A DNA stretch of 64,000 bases from Methanosarcina sp. (GCF_028693135.1 NZ_JAQUVZ010000016.1:1-64000), one strand, 5' to 3'. Positions 34,547-42,230 are shown, numbered from the stretch's first letter. Numbers and translations: made by a program. Notes: a model not told the origin generated them from the sequence alone.

Positions 34547-35113
34547 ATGAAACCAACCGATGACCTGAGAGAAGAACACACAGCTGTCAGACTCATGCTA
34601 AGAATCCTTGACGGCGTATGCACGGATATAGAAGCTGAAAGGAGCGTTAAACTGGAGCATCTTGAGGGACTCTTAGAATTCATGAAAATATTTGTGGATA
34701 AGTGCCATCACACAAAAGAAGAGGTTTACCTTTTCCCTGAAATGGAAAAGGCTGGAATTCCAGCAAGAGAGTTAATCGGCTCTCTTATAATGGAACATAA
34801 ACAGGGAAGGGAGCATGTCAGCAGAATAGAAGAGGCAGTTTCAAGAAAGGTATGGGATAAAGAAGGATTGACAATTCTTGAGGACGCAAGGGCATATATT
34901 CAGCTTTTAACCTTGCATACCGAGAAAGAGGAAAAAGACCTTTTCCCGATGGCTGATGCCTGCCTTTCACCGGAAGTGCAGAAGGAGTTACTTGACTCTT
35001 TTGAGGTTGTAGAAAATGAAGAGATAGGTACAGGCAAGCATGAAGAGTTCCACAGGCTGCTTCACCGTCTGAAAGAAATATACTTGATGCCCGAAAAAGA
35101 GAAGGAGTCTTAA
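34547..35113 (+). CDS. Hemerythrin-like di-iron protein
   Basis: I chose ATG 34547 because GGAGAG ends four bases upstream; a GTG at 34535 is the outer alternative. The 188-residue protein is a four-helix hemerythrin domain: LREEHTAVRLML (first His), then CHHTKEEVYLFPEME (His plus ExxxxFP), MEHKQGREHV (His), and LHTEKEEKDLFPMAD (HxxxEE). Iron ligands seen are H, HxxxE, H and HxxxD/E in the right order. It may sense or bind oxygen or nitric oxide. Convergent with the TrmB gene. Confidence 0.88.
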   Translation: MKPTDDLREEHTAVRLMLRILDGVCTDIEAERSVKLEHLEGLLEFMKIFVDKCHHTKEEVYLFPEMEKAGIPARELIGSLIMEHKQGREHVSRIEEAVSRKVWDKEGLTILEDARAYIQLLTLHTEKEEKDLFPMADACLSPEVQKELLDSFEVVENEEIGTGKHEEFHRLLHRLKEIYLMPEKEKES

Positions 35114-35143
35114 AAATGAGTGACCTTTAAGGAGAGATGCATC

Positions 35144-35965
35144 TCATTCCTCTACTCCCTTTTCGAGGTCAAGCTCTTCTCCGCTGTTCCACAGGAGTTC
35201 AAACTCCTCCCCGAGATTTTTTGCAAGCCCTGCATCCCATATTTTCACAGCCGAAAGGATACGGTCCTTATCCTTTGGGTGGGGTTGGAACAGGACTACA
35301 ACACTTTCATCGACAACTCCAAAATAAGAGTTAAAGTTCTGGACAAGCCTGATCTTCATTCCATTTTTCAGTTTACTGAAAGCTTCCTCTTCCTGCCTTG
35401 AAAACACGGAAAAAAGATACATAAATCGAGGGGAAATTAACAGCCTGATTTTAACTCCCCGGTCAATGGCTTTTAAAATTTCAGGTATCAGGCAGACTAC
35501 GACGGGCATTCCGATCGTAGGGGGAATTACATAAACTGACTTTTTTACTTCTCCATAGATGGAAAAAGCAAATTTTTTGATTTCGGATTCGGTTATTGCA
35601 GTAGTCCAGAAAACCTCATCTTTTCGCTTCTGCGCAGGCACGACTTTCAAAGCATTTTTTGCTTCTTTGACAGAACCTTTTAAAATATCAACTTCCTTTT
35701 CAATTTCGGATTTCCGTTTCTCAAAAAAAGCGTCTAGAGCCGCATCAGAATCAATTGCCCTGAACTTTTTAGGTCTTGATGCCTGGACTTCGACAAAACC
35801 TTTTTTTGAAAGAGACTCAAGGACGGTGTATACCTTCCCATAGGGCACATCTGAGTCCCTGCAAACAGTACTTGCTTCTGAAACTCCGAGCTTCAGGAGG
35901 GAGAGATAAGCGGCTGCTTCATAAGCATTCAGCCCGATGTCCTGAAGAAGCCTTTTCTTTTGCAT
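35144..35965 (-). CDS. TrmB-family transcriptional regulator
   Basis: A 273-residue regulator. The N-terminal TrmB winged helix spans about 1-75 (LQDIGLNAYEAAAYLSLLKLG, shortened LNAYEAAAYLSLL; DVPYGKVYTVLESLSKKGFVEV, shortened YGKVYTVLESLSKKG). A coiled segment (about 78-110) joins it to a TrmB-type effector domain (120-260) with SVYVIPPTIGMPVVVCLIPEIL and VVDESVVVLFQPHP. Relatives respond to sugars or to metabolic state. The ATG is at 35963-35965. Its upstream region has a 9-bp repeat, and its own regulon is unknown. Confidence 0.85.
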   Translation of the reverse strand: MQKKRLLQDIGLNAYEAAAYLSLLKLGVSEASTVCRDSDVPYGKVYTVLESLSKKGFVEVQASRPKKFRAIDSDAALDAFFEKRKSEIEKEVDILKGSVKEAKNALKVVPAQKRKDEVFWTTAITESEIKKFAFSIYGEVKKSVYVIPPTIGMPVVVCLIPEILKAIDRGVKIRLLISPRFMYLFSVFSRQEEEAFSKLKNGMKIRLVQNFNSYFGVVDESVVVLFQPHPKDKDRILSAVKIWDAGLAKNLGEEFELLWNSGEELDLEKGVEE

Positions 35966-35972
35966 AGATCTT

Positions 35973-36008
35973 ATTTCCTGGTTTTCCTGGTTTTCCTGGT
36001 TTTCCTGG
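35973..36008. repeat. 9-bp tandem repeat TTTTCCTGG, four copies
   Basis: Units start at 35973 (ATTTCCTGG), 35982, 35991 and 36000. It lies directly upstream of the TrmB gene, within its likely leader or promoter. Confidence 0.9.
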
Positions 36009-36015
36009 TTGCACC

Positions 36016-36075
36016 GCCCGAATTGCGACTCGGGAGCCCGCGGTCCTTTTCGCTGCGCTCAAGAGGACTATTTTT
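36016..36075. repeat. Dispersed 60-bp repeat, second copy of the 13.2-kb motif
   Basis: The segment starting GCCCGAATTGCGACTCGGGA and passing through GCGGTCCTTTTCGCTGCGCT to CAAGAGGACTATTTT is nearly identical to 13220-13278, where it is expanded into tandem arrays. CCCGA/TCGGG at the left can form a small hairpin. This copy is single. Confidence 0.85.
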
Positions 36076-36106
36076 TGGTAAAGAGACTTAATGGATCAAC
36101 CGTGAA

Positions 36107-36475
36107 TTAACCGTGAATCAGCTTGGGAAGGCAGCGAGTGCAGACCCAAAGGCTTTCCATGTTGTGCCTGAGAGGCATGAGGTAGTGGGTGTCTTCTCCG
36201 GCTCCGCATTCGAAGCAGCGGATTGAGAGATCTTCCTTTTTCGGCTGGGCTTCAGCTTTTTCCCTGTTAAATTCAACTGTGTATCTTTCTTCAATAGATA
36301 GGGCGCCTTCGGGACAGACTCCGATACAGAATCCCATGCCGTCACAAAGTTCTTCGGATACGACTTTTGCTTTCCCGTTAATGATTTGAATAGCGCCTTC
36401 AGCGCAGGGTGCAACACATTTCCCGCAACCTGTGCATTTTTCCTCGTCAATTTTTATAATTGTTCGTTTTACCAT
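36107..36475 (-). CDS. Dicluster 4Fe-4S ferredoxin with C-terminal CxxC tail
   Basis: A 122-residue protein. Two 4Fe-4S motifs are present: CTGCGKCVAPCAEGAI (about 14-29) and CDGMGFCIGVCPEGAL (about 44-59). In the second the ordinary CxxCxxC is C-D-G-M-G-F-C, so one ligand position is Met and the cluster may be incomplete or of different type. The last 40 residues have CFECG and CTRC pairs, enough for a zinc or iron site. The sequence fits the short methanogen ferredoxins near oxidoreductases. No redox partner gene overlaps it. Confidence 0.85.
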   Translation of the reverse strand: MVKRTIIKIDEEKCTGCGKCVAPCAEGAIQIINGKAKVVSEELCDGMGFCIGVCPEGALSIEERYTVEFNREKAEAQPKKEDLSIRCFECGAGEDTHYLMPLRHNMESLWVCTRCLPKLIHG

Positions 36476-36553
36476 GAAGATTAACCCCCGTCAGATTATT
36501 ATTTTATGAAAAAATATCATTTGAGATGCCAAAAAATTTGACATGAAATAAAA

Positions 36554-37009
36554 TCAAATATCAGTTGACATGAACTGCCACTTAAAATCCGGCAAATACC
36601 CTTCCCTGTACAACATTCCTTTATAATCATTTATTATCTTACTCATTTTACAGGTATACTTTATGAAGTCCGTGCCTGCTTCCCCTTTGAATAGCATTTT
36701 TTCTGCTTTCTCCAGAAGATCCGGAGAGATAAATACCATTTCTTCTTTAGTGTGTAATAACAGAGCAGAAAAATCCCTGTGAATGCCCATGCTTTTTTTC
36801 AAAAGTTCCGTATTTAAGGTATCTTCGGAGATATAGCTCTTGAATTTTAGATAAGCATGAAAGTTCGCTATGTTCTGATTTAAAGAGTTCAAAATTGAAT
36901 ACAACATATTATCGGTTTGAGGAAGAGAAAGGTCCTGAAGCTCAGGATGAGCGCCCTCATAAGATTCGTTTTCACCTGTATTTTTGTCCCGAGTTGTATC
37001 GTAGTCCAT
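36554..37009 (-). CDS. Protein of unknown function
   Basis: I start at ATG 37009 (MDYDTTRDKNTGEN), which has GGTGAT four bases upstream; the frame runs on to 37033. The 151-residue product is soluble and acidic at the N-terminus. The remainder is mostly helical (LYSILNSLNQNIANFHAYLK, GIHRDFSALLLHTKEEMVF, DFIKYTCKMSKIINDYK), with scattered His and Glu on helices that could bind a metal, though no family pattern is clear. It may be co-transcribed with the ferredoxin gene 79 bases downstream. Confidence 0.6.
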   Translation of the reverse strand: MDYDTTRDKNTGENESYEGAHPELQDLSLPQTDNMLYSILNSLNQNIANFHAYLKFKSYISEDTLNTELLKKSMGIHRDFSALLLHTKEEMVFISPDLLEKAEKMLFKGEAGTDFIKYTCKMSKIINDYKGMLYREGYLPDFKWQFMSTDI

Positions 37010-37177
37010 TTTATCACCCTTGTATATTCTCAACTTATATTCACAAATTATATTATGTCAACTTGTATTATTCACAACTTATATGTTAGAAAAAAACCTG
37101 AGTTTTGATTCCATCAGAAGGCTGCTTTATGCCAACTAGAAGTAAATTTTGGATTTTTGCTTGCATTAATGAGGTTT

Positions 37178-37531
37178 TCAGTGGTGTGTCCCTTCCACCA
37201 CTTTTATACCCGCATCCTGAATCGTCTTTCTGATGGTATCTATATGGGGACATTTCGGATAACTGTCTTCCATAAGCATGCAGGAACTGAGGTGCACGAC
37301 ATCGAGATCATGCTTTTTCAGAGCATTTAACAGGCGGTAAACCCTCCTGCCCGAGCAGCCCCCACATGTAAAGAAGGCAATTATCTGCGCTTCTTCGTCG
37401 TATTCCTCAAAGTGGGACTTCCTCTCATTGAAGGCTTTGAAGCAGCCCACGCCAGGACAGGCTTCCGAGACGATGTCACAGCGGACTACAGCTATTTTGA
37501 TGGGTTTTGTTTTTGCAGTCAATTTTTGCAC
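37178..37531 (-). CDS. CGGC-domain protein (cysteine-rich metal-binding family)
   Basis: A 117-residue protein with the CGGC-domain layout: VVRCDIVSEACPGVGCFKAFNE (cysteines at about 18, 24, 29), FFTCGGCSGRRVYRLL (the CGGC motif, about 57-63), and SSCMLMEDSYPKCPH (two more Cys). These cysteines probably bind a metal or cluster. The start appears to be a GTG at 37531; no ATG is available. It lies 35 bases after the cupin gene, likely in one operon. Function unproven for the family. Confidence 0.82.
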   Translation of the reverse strand: MQKLTAKTKPIKIAVVRCDIVSEACPGVGCFKAFNERKSHFEEYDEEAQIIAFFTCGGCSGRRVYRLLNALKKHDLDVVHLSSCMLMEDSYPKCPHIDTIRKTIQDAGIKVVEGTHH

Positions 37532-37566
37532 AGTCCTGCACGCATTCTTTTAGTCATAAATCCGTT

Positions 37567-37905
37567 TTACAGCAGGCGGGTAGATTCAGTCGGTTTCGGA
37601 ACTTTTACAACAAGCACCCTGAAAATACCGTCTCCGGGGTTCAGAAGGCGGTGAGGAACCTTTGCAGGGCTTTCGATCAGCATATCCCTGCTGACTTCTT
37701 CCTGTTCGTCCCCGATTTCAACTACGCCTTTTCCTTCGAGAATGTAAAAAAAGACGTCCACAGGCGTGATGTGTTTTTTTAAGGCTTCCCCTGGCTTGAG
37801 TTCGATGTGCACTGCCTGGGCATGTTCCGTATCATAGAGCATCCGTACGCTCACATTGTGAGGGTTCGGTTTTTCCGGCGAGGATTTCATCTCAACAACT
37901 TTCAT
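37567..37905 (-). CDS. Small cupin-domain protein
   Basis: A 112-residue single-domain cupin. The motif 1 equivalent is HAQAVHIELKPGEALKKHITPVDVFFYILEGKG, of which KKHITPVDVFFYILEG carries the metal-binding His, though the canonical HxH is H-I-T. Motif 2 is ESPAKVPHRLLNPGD with its His. The metal may be iron or another. The ATG is preceded by AAAGGGGAGAACGAG. The leader contains an 11-bp repeat and a TATA box (TATATAAA on the minus strand, about 38018-38025). It is first in a probable operon with the CGGC gene. Confidence 0.88.
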   Translation of the reverse strand: MKVVEMKSSPEKPNPHNVSVRMLYDTEHAQAVHIELKPGEALKKHITPVDVFFYILEGKGVVEIGDEQEEVSRDMLIESPAKVPHRLLNPGDGIFRVLVVKVPKPTESTRLL

Positions 37906-37936
37906 CTCGTTCTCCCCTTTTTGACCATTTTTCTGT

Positions 37937-38023
37937 GTTTTGATTCCGTTTTTATTCCGTTTTGATTCCGTTTTTATTCTGTTTTTATTCTGTTTTTGTT
38001 CTGTTTTTGTTCTGTTTTTATAT
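37937..38023. repeat. 11-bp tandem repeat, about eight copies, in the cupin leader
   Basis: GTTTTGATTCC, GTTTTTATTCT and GTTTTTGTTCT units follow each other with an exact 11-base period from 37937. On the cupin coding strand it reads as A-rich tracts between the TATA box and the ribosome site, about 90 bases of repeat in the untranslated leader. Confidence 0.9.
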
Positions 38024-38096
38024 ATGCCTGATCAGTACCAATCTACTCAATCAGTTGTGAAGTAGGGCATCTTCTAAACTGTAAAGCCGCAGGAGC

Positions 38097-38756
38097 TTAG
38101 AGTCCAACCTGAGTTTTGAACTCTTCAAGACCCGTATCCTCAATGAATTTTCCGAGCCTCTTTTTTGTACCGGAATTTTTGTAGAAGGTTATGATTCTGT
38201 CCACGGCATCGAGAACCTCATCTTCAGAAAGTGCCTTTGCCACAACATCCGCAAGCCTGGGAGATGCAGCAGCAGAGCCTCCAACCATAAGATTATAGCC
38301 TTTTGCCGTGCCCATTATCCCTATATCCTTGATAGCAGGCTCAGCGCATGAATTCGGGCAGCCACTAACTCCCATTTTCAGTTTGGAAGGCATGGGCATC
38401 CCGTGATATTTTTCATCCAGTTTGAGGCCCAGACCCAGTGCATCCTGTTTAGCTTGCTTGCAGAAAGTTGTTCCCGGGCACATCTTAACACTTCTTACGC
38501 AGAGCCCTATTGCTGCTCCAGGTTTTATGCCAAGGTCAGCCCAGGCATTGTCAAGGTCTTCTTCTTTAAGACCTACGATTGCAATTCTCTGAGCAGAGGT
38601 CATCTTCAGGGCAGCTGCACCATACTTTTTTGCAACTTCGGCGATTTTTATGAGAGTATCCGGATCGACAACTCCTCCCGGAATGTGGGGGGCTATTGCA
38701 TATGTCTCACGGTCTCTCTGAACGATTGCGCCTTTTGCAGGTAAATTGTCTTTCAC
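38097..38756 (-). CDS. Small siroheme-dependent sulfite/nitrite reductase-like protein (copy 1)
   Basis: I start at GTG 38756 (VKDNLPAKGAI), which gives 219 residues, like the 223-residue paralogue, and has GGAGAAAGGATC upstream; an ATG at 38801 would add a peptide with no match. It is the minimal half-type reductase fold. The siroheme/4Fe-4S ligands are CPGTTFC (Cx5C, about 93-99) and CPNSC (Cx3C, about 132-136). Also present are ALKMTSAQRIAIVGL and IMGTAKGYNLMVGG. These small Dsr-like proteins of methanogens have unproven substrates (sulfite or nitrite). It is divergent from an HxlR regulator gene 147 bases away. Confidence 0.87.
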   Translation of the reverse strand: MKDNLPAKGAIVQRDRETYAIAPHIPGGVVDPDTLIKIAEVAKKYGAAALKMTSAQRIAIVGLKEEDLDNAWADLGIKPGAAIGLCVRSVKMCPGTTFCKQAKQDALGLGLKLDEKYHGMPMPSKLKMGVSGCPNSCAEPAIKDIGIMGTAKGYNLMVGGSAAASPRLADVVAKALSEDEVLDAVDRIITFYKNSGTKKRLGKFIEDTGLEEFKTQVGL

Positions 38757-38870
38757 AGTTGATCCTTTCTCCTCATCTTTATTATTACAGAAATATATCA
38801 TTAAAGAATATTTTATAAAATTAAATATTATAATAGTATCTTTTGGATACCAGTATATTAGAGATACTAA

Positions 38871-38905
38871 CTTATATATCAGACAGTTTCTATGTTTATA
38901 CTATG
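38871..38905 (+). promoter_or_regulatory. Near-leaderless promoter and start-codon element of HxlR gene 1
   Basis: TTATATATC (38872-38880) is a TATA box that puts the start of transcription at about 38901, within two or three bases of the ATG at 38903. CTATGTTTATACTATG (38890-38905), next to and over the start codon, is an imperfect version of the palindrome in the paralogous promoter. AGTATC/GATACT arms further upstream (38834-38875) may also be operator elements. Confidence 0.55.
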
Positions 38906-39259
38906 AAAGACTGCACAGTCTACAAGACAATGAATATTATAGGAAAAAGATGGACCATCCATATCCTCCTTGAGCTGCACAAAGGGGAAAAAAAAGAAAA
39001 GCGCTTCAATGAGCTGAAAAGAAAGCTGGGATCCGTAACCCCGAAAATCCTTTCGGAAAGGCTAACCGAACTTGAAGCAGAAGGTATGATCATGAAGAAG
39101 GTTGACGAGTCCACAAATCCCCCAAAATCCGAGTATTACCTTACAGAAAGCGGAAGGGATTTTATAAAGATCATACAGGGGATAAAAAGGTGGGGGCTAA
39201 AGTGGAAATTCCAGAATGAAGAATGTGAAAAAGCCATCTGCAAGTACTGTGACGTTTAA
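38903..39259 (+). CDS. HxlR-family transcriptional regulator (copy 1)
   Basis: A 118-residue winged-helix repressor or activator. The start is at ATG 38903 (MKDCTVYKTMN): the TATA box lies 26-28 bases upstream of it, so the outer ATG at 38843 cannot be used. Hallmarks are IGKRWTIHILLEL (11-23), RFNELKRKLGSVTPKILSERLTELE (recognition part TPKILSERLTELE) and YYLTESGRDFI. It keeps the N-terminal Cys typical of redox-sensing members and ends with CEKAICKYC, a Cx4Cx2C cluster. That tail is unusual and suggests a metal or iron-sulfur sensor. It is divergent from siroheme reductase copy 1. Confidence 0.9.
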   Translation: MKDCTVYKTMNIIGKRWTIHILLELHKGEKKEKRFNELKRKLGSVTPKILSERLTELEAEGMIMKKVDESTNPPKSEYYLTESGRDFIKIIQGIKRWGLKWKFQNEECEKAICKYCDV

Positions 39260-39353
39260 GGGCAAAAAACATAAAGGAAAACATGTAATGAAAAAAATGA
39301 TAAAAGCAAGTAAGAAAGGAAAATAAAGGGAAAAAGAAGGAAAAGCAGGTCTT

Positions 39354-40025
39354 TTACTTTTCCCAGAGACCGACTTCTTTTTTGAACTCTTCCAGACCGA
39401 TTTCGTCTATGATTGTTCCTAGCCTTTTCCTGTTTTCCCCGTATTCTTTGAAGAATTCGACTACCCTGTCAACAGCTTCCAGGACTTCGTCTTCAGAGAG
39501 ACCTTTTGCCACAACGTCGGCAAGCCTCGGTTTCAGTCCGGCGGCGCCGCCTACCATGAGGGTGTAGCCTTTTGCCGTGCCCATAACCCCTACGTCCTTA
39601 ATCACGGGTTCGGAGCAGGAACTCGGGCAGCCGGAAACAGCCATTTTCATCATGTAAGGAAGTTTTACCCCCCTATATCTCGCCTCCAGTTTCATCCCGA
39701 GGCTTGCGGCATCCTGCTGGCCTTTCCTGCAGTAAGTCGTCCCCAGGCAGAACTTGACACCCTTTACAAAAGGTCCGGCAACCATCCCGGCGTCCATGCC
39801 GAGGTCTGACCAGGCGGCGTCAATGTCTTCTTCTTTTAAGCCTACGATTGCCATCTTCTGTTCGGAGGTCATTTTCAGGGTTGCAGCCCCGTATTTCTCC
39901 GCAACATCTGCAATCTTCCTGAGGGTTGCAGGGTCAACAAAGCCCCCAGGGGTTCTGGGAACGATTAAATAGGTTTCTCCGTCGCGCTGGATGATAGCAT
40001 TCTTTTCAGGTATGGTCTTCTTCAT
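39354..40025 (-). CDS. Small siroheme-dependent sulfite/nitrite reductase-like protein (copy 2)
   Basis: A 223-residue paralogue of the 38097 protein, collinear over its whole length. The siroheme/4Fe-4S ligands are CLGTTYC (Cx5C) and CPSSC (Cx3C), with LKMTSEQKMAIVGL and VMGTAKGYTLMVGG also kept. Differences cluster in the segment before the first cysteine pair (AGMVAGPFVKGVKF in place of PGAAIGLCVRSVKM), near the active site, so substrate preference may differ. The ATG start MKKTIPEKN is preceded by AGAGGCGAT. It is divergent from a second HxlR gene, repeating the layout of copy 1. Confidence 0.88.
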   Translation of the reverse strand: MKKTIPEKNAIIQRDGETYLIVPRTPGGFVDPATLRKIADVAEKYGAATLKMTSEQKMAIVGLKEEDIDAAWSDLGMDAGMVAGPFVKGVKFCLGTTYCRKGQQDAASLGMKLEARYRGVKLPYMMKMAVSGCPSSCSEPVIKDVGVMGTAKGYTLMVGGAAGLKPRLADVVAKGLSEDEVLEAVDRVVEFFKEYGENRKRLGTIIDEIGLEEFKKEVGLWEK

Positions 40026-40141
40026 GGGTATCGCCTCTTATCTAAGTGAATAATTATACACTGTTATCCTTAATAAAGGAATATTCTGGAAATGTATACA
40101 TCCATCATGCATCATTTAATAGTAGTATTTTAAAGATATTG

Positions 40142-40175
40142 CTTATATAAGGACAGTATCATAGTTTATACTATG
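40142..40175 (+). promoter_or_regulatory. Near-leaderless promoter and perfect palindrome at HxlR gene 2 start
   Basis: CTTATATA (40142-40149) is a TATA box predicting transcription start at about 40172, next to the ATG at 40173. CATAGTTTATACTATG (40160-40175) is a perfect 6-4-6 palindrome covering the start site and start codon. This is where an autorepressor would block initiation. Confidence 0.6.
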
Positions 40176-40529
40176 AAAAACTGTATTGTCTACAAAACGA
40201 TGAACATCGTGGGGAAACGCTGGACCATCCATATCTTGCTGGAGCTATATAAAGGGGAAAAGAAGGAAAAAGGCTTCAACGAGCTCAAACGCAAACTTGG
40301 AGGCATTACCCCTAGAATCCTTTCCGCCCGGATGACAGAACTGGAAAGTGAAGGTCTTATTGTAAAGCAAGTGGACAATTCCACAGTCCCCACCAGGTCA
40401 GAATATTTCCTTACAGACAGTGGAGAAGACTTCATAAAAGTTATCCAGGGAATCAAAAAATGGGGTTCAAAGTGGAAATTCAATAACAGCGAATGCGACA
40501 GGTCTGTTTGCAAATACTGTGACCTCTGA
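40173..40529 (+). CDS. HxlR-family transcriptional regulator (copy 2)
   Basis: A 118-residue paralogue of the 38903 protein, about three-quarters identical by eye. It has MKNCIVYKTMN, VGKRWTIHILLELYKGEKKEKGF, of which GKRWTIHILLEL is the family core, TPRILSARMTELE as recognition helix and YFLTDSGEDFI. The N-terminal Cys4 and the C-terminal CDRSVCKYC cluster (Cx4Cx2C) are both conserved between the copies, while other parts of the tail vary. That conservation argues for function. The mRNA is probably leaderless. Divergent from siroheme reductase copy 2. Confidence 0.9.
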   Translation: MKNCIVYKTMNIVGKRWTIHILLELYKGEKKEKGFNELKRKLGGITPRILSARMTELESEGLIVKQVDNSTVPTRSEYFLTDSGEDFIKVIQGIKKWGSKWKFNNSECDRSVCKYCDL

Positions 40530-40736
40530 GTAAACCACCCATCCCCCCTTCGGAGTAGAAGAAGGAGCCTTCCCGCCTTTGAAGATATGCAAAATTCTCA
40601 GGTTTCGCTTCCCTCAAAAAGGGGACAAGACCCCGATTCATGGCATTGAAATTCTTTTATACAAACGGGTCATAATTTATCGTGAAATGAGACATATCAT
40701 ATGCTGAAAAAAAGGAAATGCTCAGGGAGGCTTTGA

Positions 40737-42230
40737 ATGAATAATGGGGGAACGGATAAAGGAAAAATTGGAACTGAAAGAAAAATTGGAACTGAAAAAA
40801 ACCTGGATTTTTTCTTCAAGCCTGAGAGCATAGCCCTTATAGGAGCGTCTCCGAACCCTGAGAAACTCTCCCATACGGTTCTGGAAAGCCTCAGGAAAAT
40901 GGGTTTTAAAGGAAAGATATATCCTGTAAACCCGGGTTACAGGGAGATTGAGGGGCTTAAATGTTATTCGGCTCCCGGAGAGATTAAGGACAGAATCGAT
41001 ATTGCTATTTTTGCAGTCCCGGCTAAAGCTGTTCTTGAAATTCTGAAAGGGCCTGTCGAAAACATAAAAGGAGCCGTAATTGTCAGCTCCGGCTTCAGGG
41101 AAATGGGAGCTGGCGGGAAGAAAATGGAAGACGAGCTGAAAGCTCTTTTAATAGAGAAAGGTATCAGGGCTATGGGACCCAACTGCCTTGGAATATATGA
41201 CACAGTCTCAAAAGTAGATACATTTTTCATAGAGGGGGAAAAGATAGAAAGACCTGCCAGAGGTAGAGTTTCCGTGCTTACGCAGAGCGGGTCTTTTGCC
41301 GCTATGATTATGGATGAACTGGCAAATGAGGGGGCAGGCGTTGCAAGGGTTGTAAGCTATGGGAATAAGGTTGATGTTGACGAAAGCGACTGCCTTGAAT
41401 TCCTTGCACAGGACGAAGCCACAAAGGCAGTTGCCCTTTACATTGAGTCCGTAGGAAACGGGCGGAGATTCCTTGAAGTTGCTTCCAGCTGCGTAAAAAG
41501 GAAACCTGTGGTGGCTCTTAAGGTTGGAAAACGGGAGCCGGGAGCAAGGGCAGCGAGTTCCCACACCGGCGCTATTAGCGGGATGTATGAAGCCTATGAA
41601 GCCGCTTTTCGGAAAACAGGCATAATAGAGGTTGCCAGTTACGAAGAGCTGAAAGATGCCTGCAAAGTTCTCAACAGGTATTCCCCTGTAGAAGGAAACA
41701 GGGTTCTGATAATAACTGACGGGGGAGGAATAGGCATTTCCATTGCCGACTCCTGTGAGGAAGCAGGGCTCAAAGTCCCGGAACTTTCCGAAGCTGCAGC
41801 AAGAAAGCTGAAAGAAAAGCTTCCGACTTTTGCTTCCGTAAGAAACCCTATAGACCTGACAGGCAGTGTACGGGATGAACATTATATTGCTGCCCTGAAA
41901 GAGGCTCCCGAAGGAGAATACGACCTTGCAATTGTCAGCCTGCTCTGGGGCCCACCTCTTCTTACCGGGGGAGTTGCGGAAAAAATCCGGGATTTTGCCG
42001 ACAGCTGCGGAAAACCTATCCTGATCAGCTCTCCGGGGGGAAAGTTCAGCCGGGAAATGGCTTCAGCTTTTACAGCCACCGGAATGCCGGTATTTTTCAG
42101 CCCTGAAAGCGTGGTCCGAGCGGCAGCCGTGCTTTGCGGAGGAAAATGGCAAGCTGAAATCAAAGTTGCGCTGGCGCACCCCGCCGCAAGCAACGGGGTA
42201 TGTTCGCGCCACCGCTCCAAATTCCGTTAA
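40737..42230 (+). CDS. ADP-forming acyl-CoA synthetase alpha subunit with anomalous C-terminus
   Basis: A 497-residue alpha-type subunit. It has a CoA-binding domain (FFKPESIALIGASPNPEKLSH), a linker, a succinyl-CoA-ligase-like domain (VSVLTQSGSFAAMIMDEL), the phosphohistidine loop AASSHTGAISG with its His, and a third domain with RNPIDLTGS. The ATP-grasp beta part is not fused and not adjacent. It would couple an acyl-CoA to ADP phosphorylation. The normal end should be near VVRAAAVLCGGK; instead 26 more residues (from WQAEIKVALAHPAA) are read from sequence with a CCCCG/CGGGG hairpin. The copy fragment at 46.9 kb ends VLCSGKK then stop, which supports an altered 3' end here. Confidence 0.88.
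   Translation: MNNGGTDKGKIGTERKIGTEKNLDFFFKPESIALIGASPNPEKLSHTVLESLRKMGFKGKIYPVNPGYREIEGLKCYSAPGEIKDRIDIAIFAVPAKAVLEILKGPVENIKGAVIVSSGFREMGAGGKKMEDELKALLIEKGIRAMGPNCLGIYDTVSKVDTFFIEGEKIERPARGRVSVLTQSGSFAAMIMDELANEGAGVARVVSYGNKVDVDESDCLEFLAQDEATKAVALYIESVGNGRRFLEVASSCVKRKPVVALKVGKREPGARAASSHTGAISGMYEAYEAAFRKTGIIEVASYEELKDACKVLNRYSPVEGNRVLIITDGGGIGISIADSCEEAGLKVPELSEAAARKLKEKLPTFASVRNPIDLTGSVRDEHYIAALKEAPEGEYDLAIVSLLWGPPLLTGGVAEKIRDFADSCGKPILISSPGGKFSREMASAFTATGMPVFFSPESVVRAAAVLCGGKWQAEIKVALAHPAASNGVCSRHRSKFR
42179..42198. repeat. CCCCG-hairpin motif within the altered 3' end of the synthetase gene
   Basis: CCCCG (42179-42183) pairs with CGGGG (42194-42198) around CCGCAAGCAA, and GTATGTTCG follows. 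The motif resembles the one at 42336-42356 and lies in the stretch that adds codons to the synthetase gene. Confidence 0.5.
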
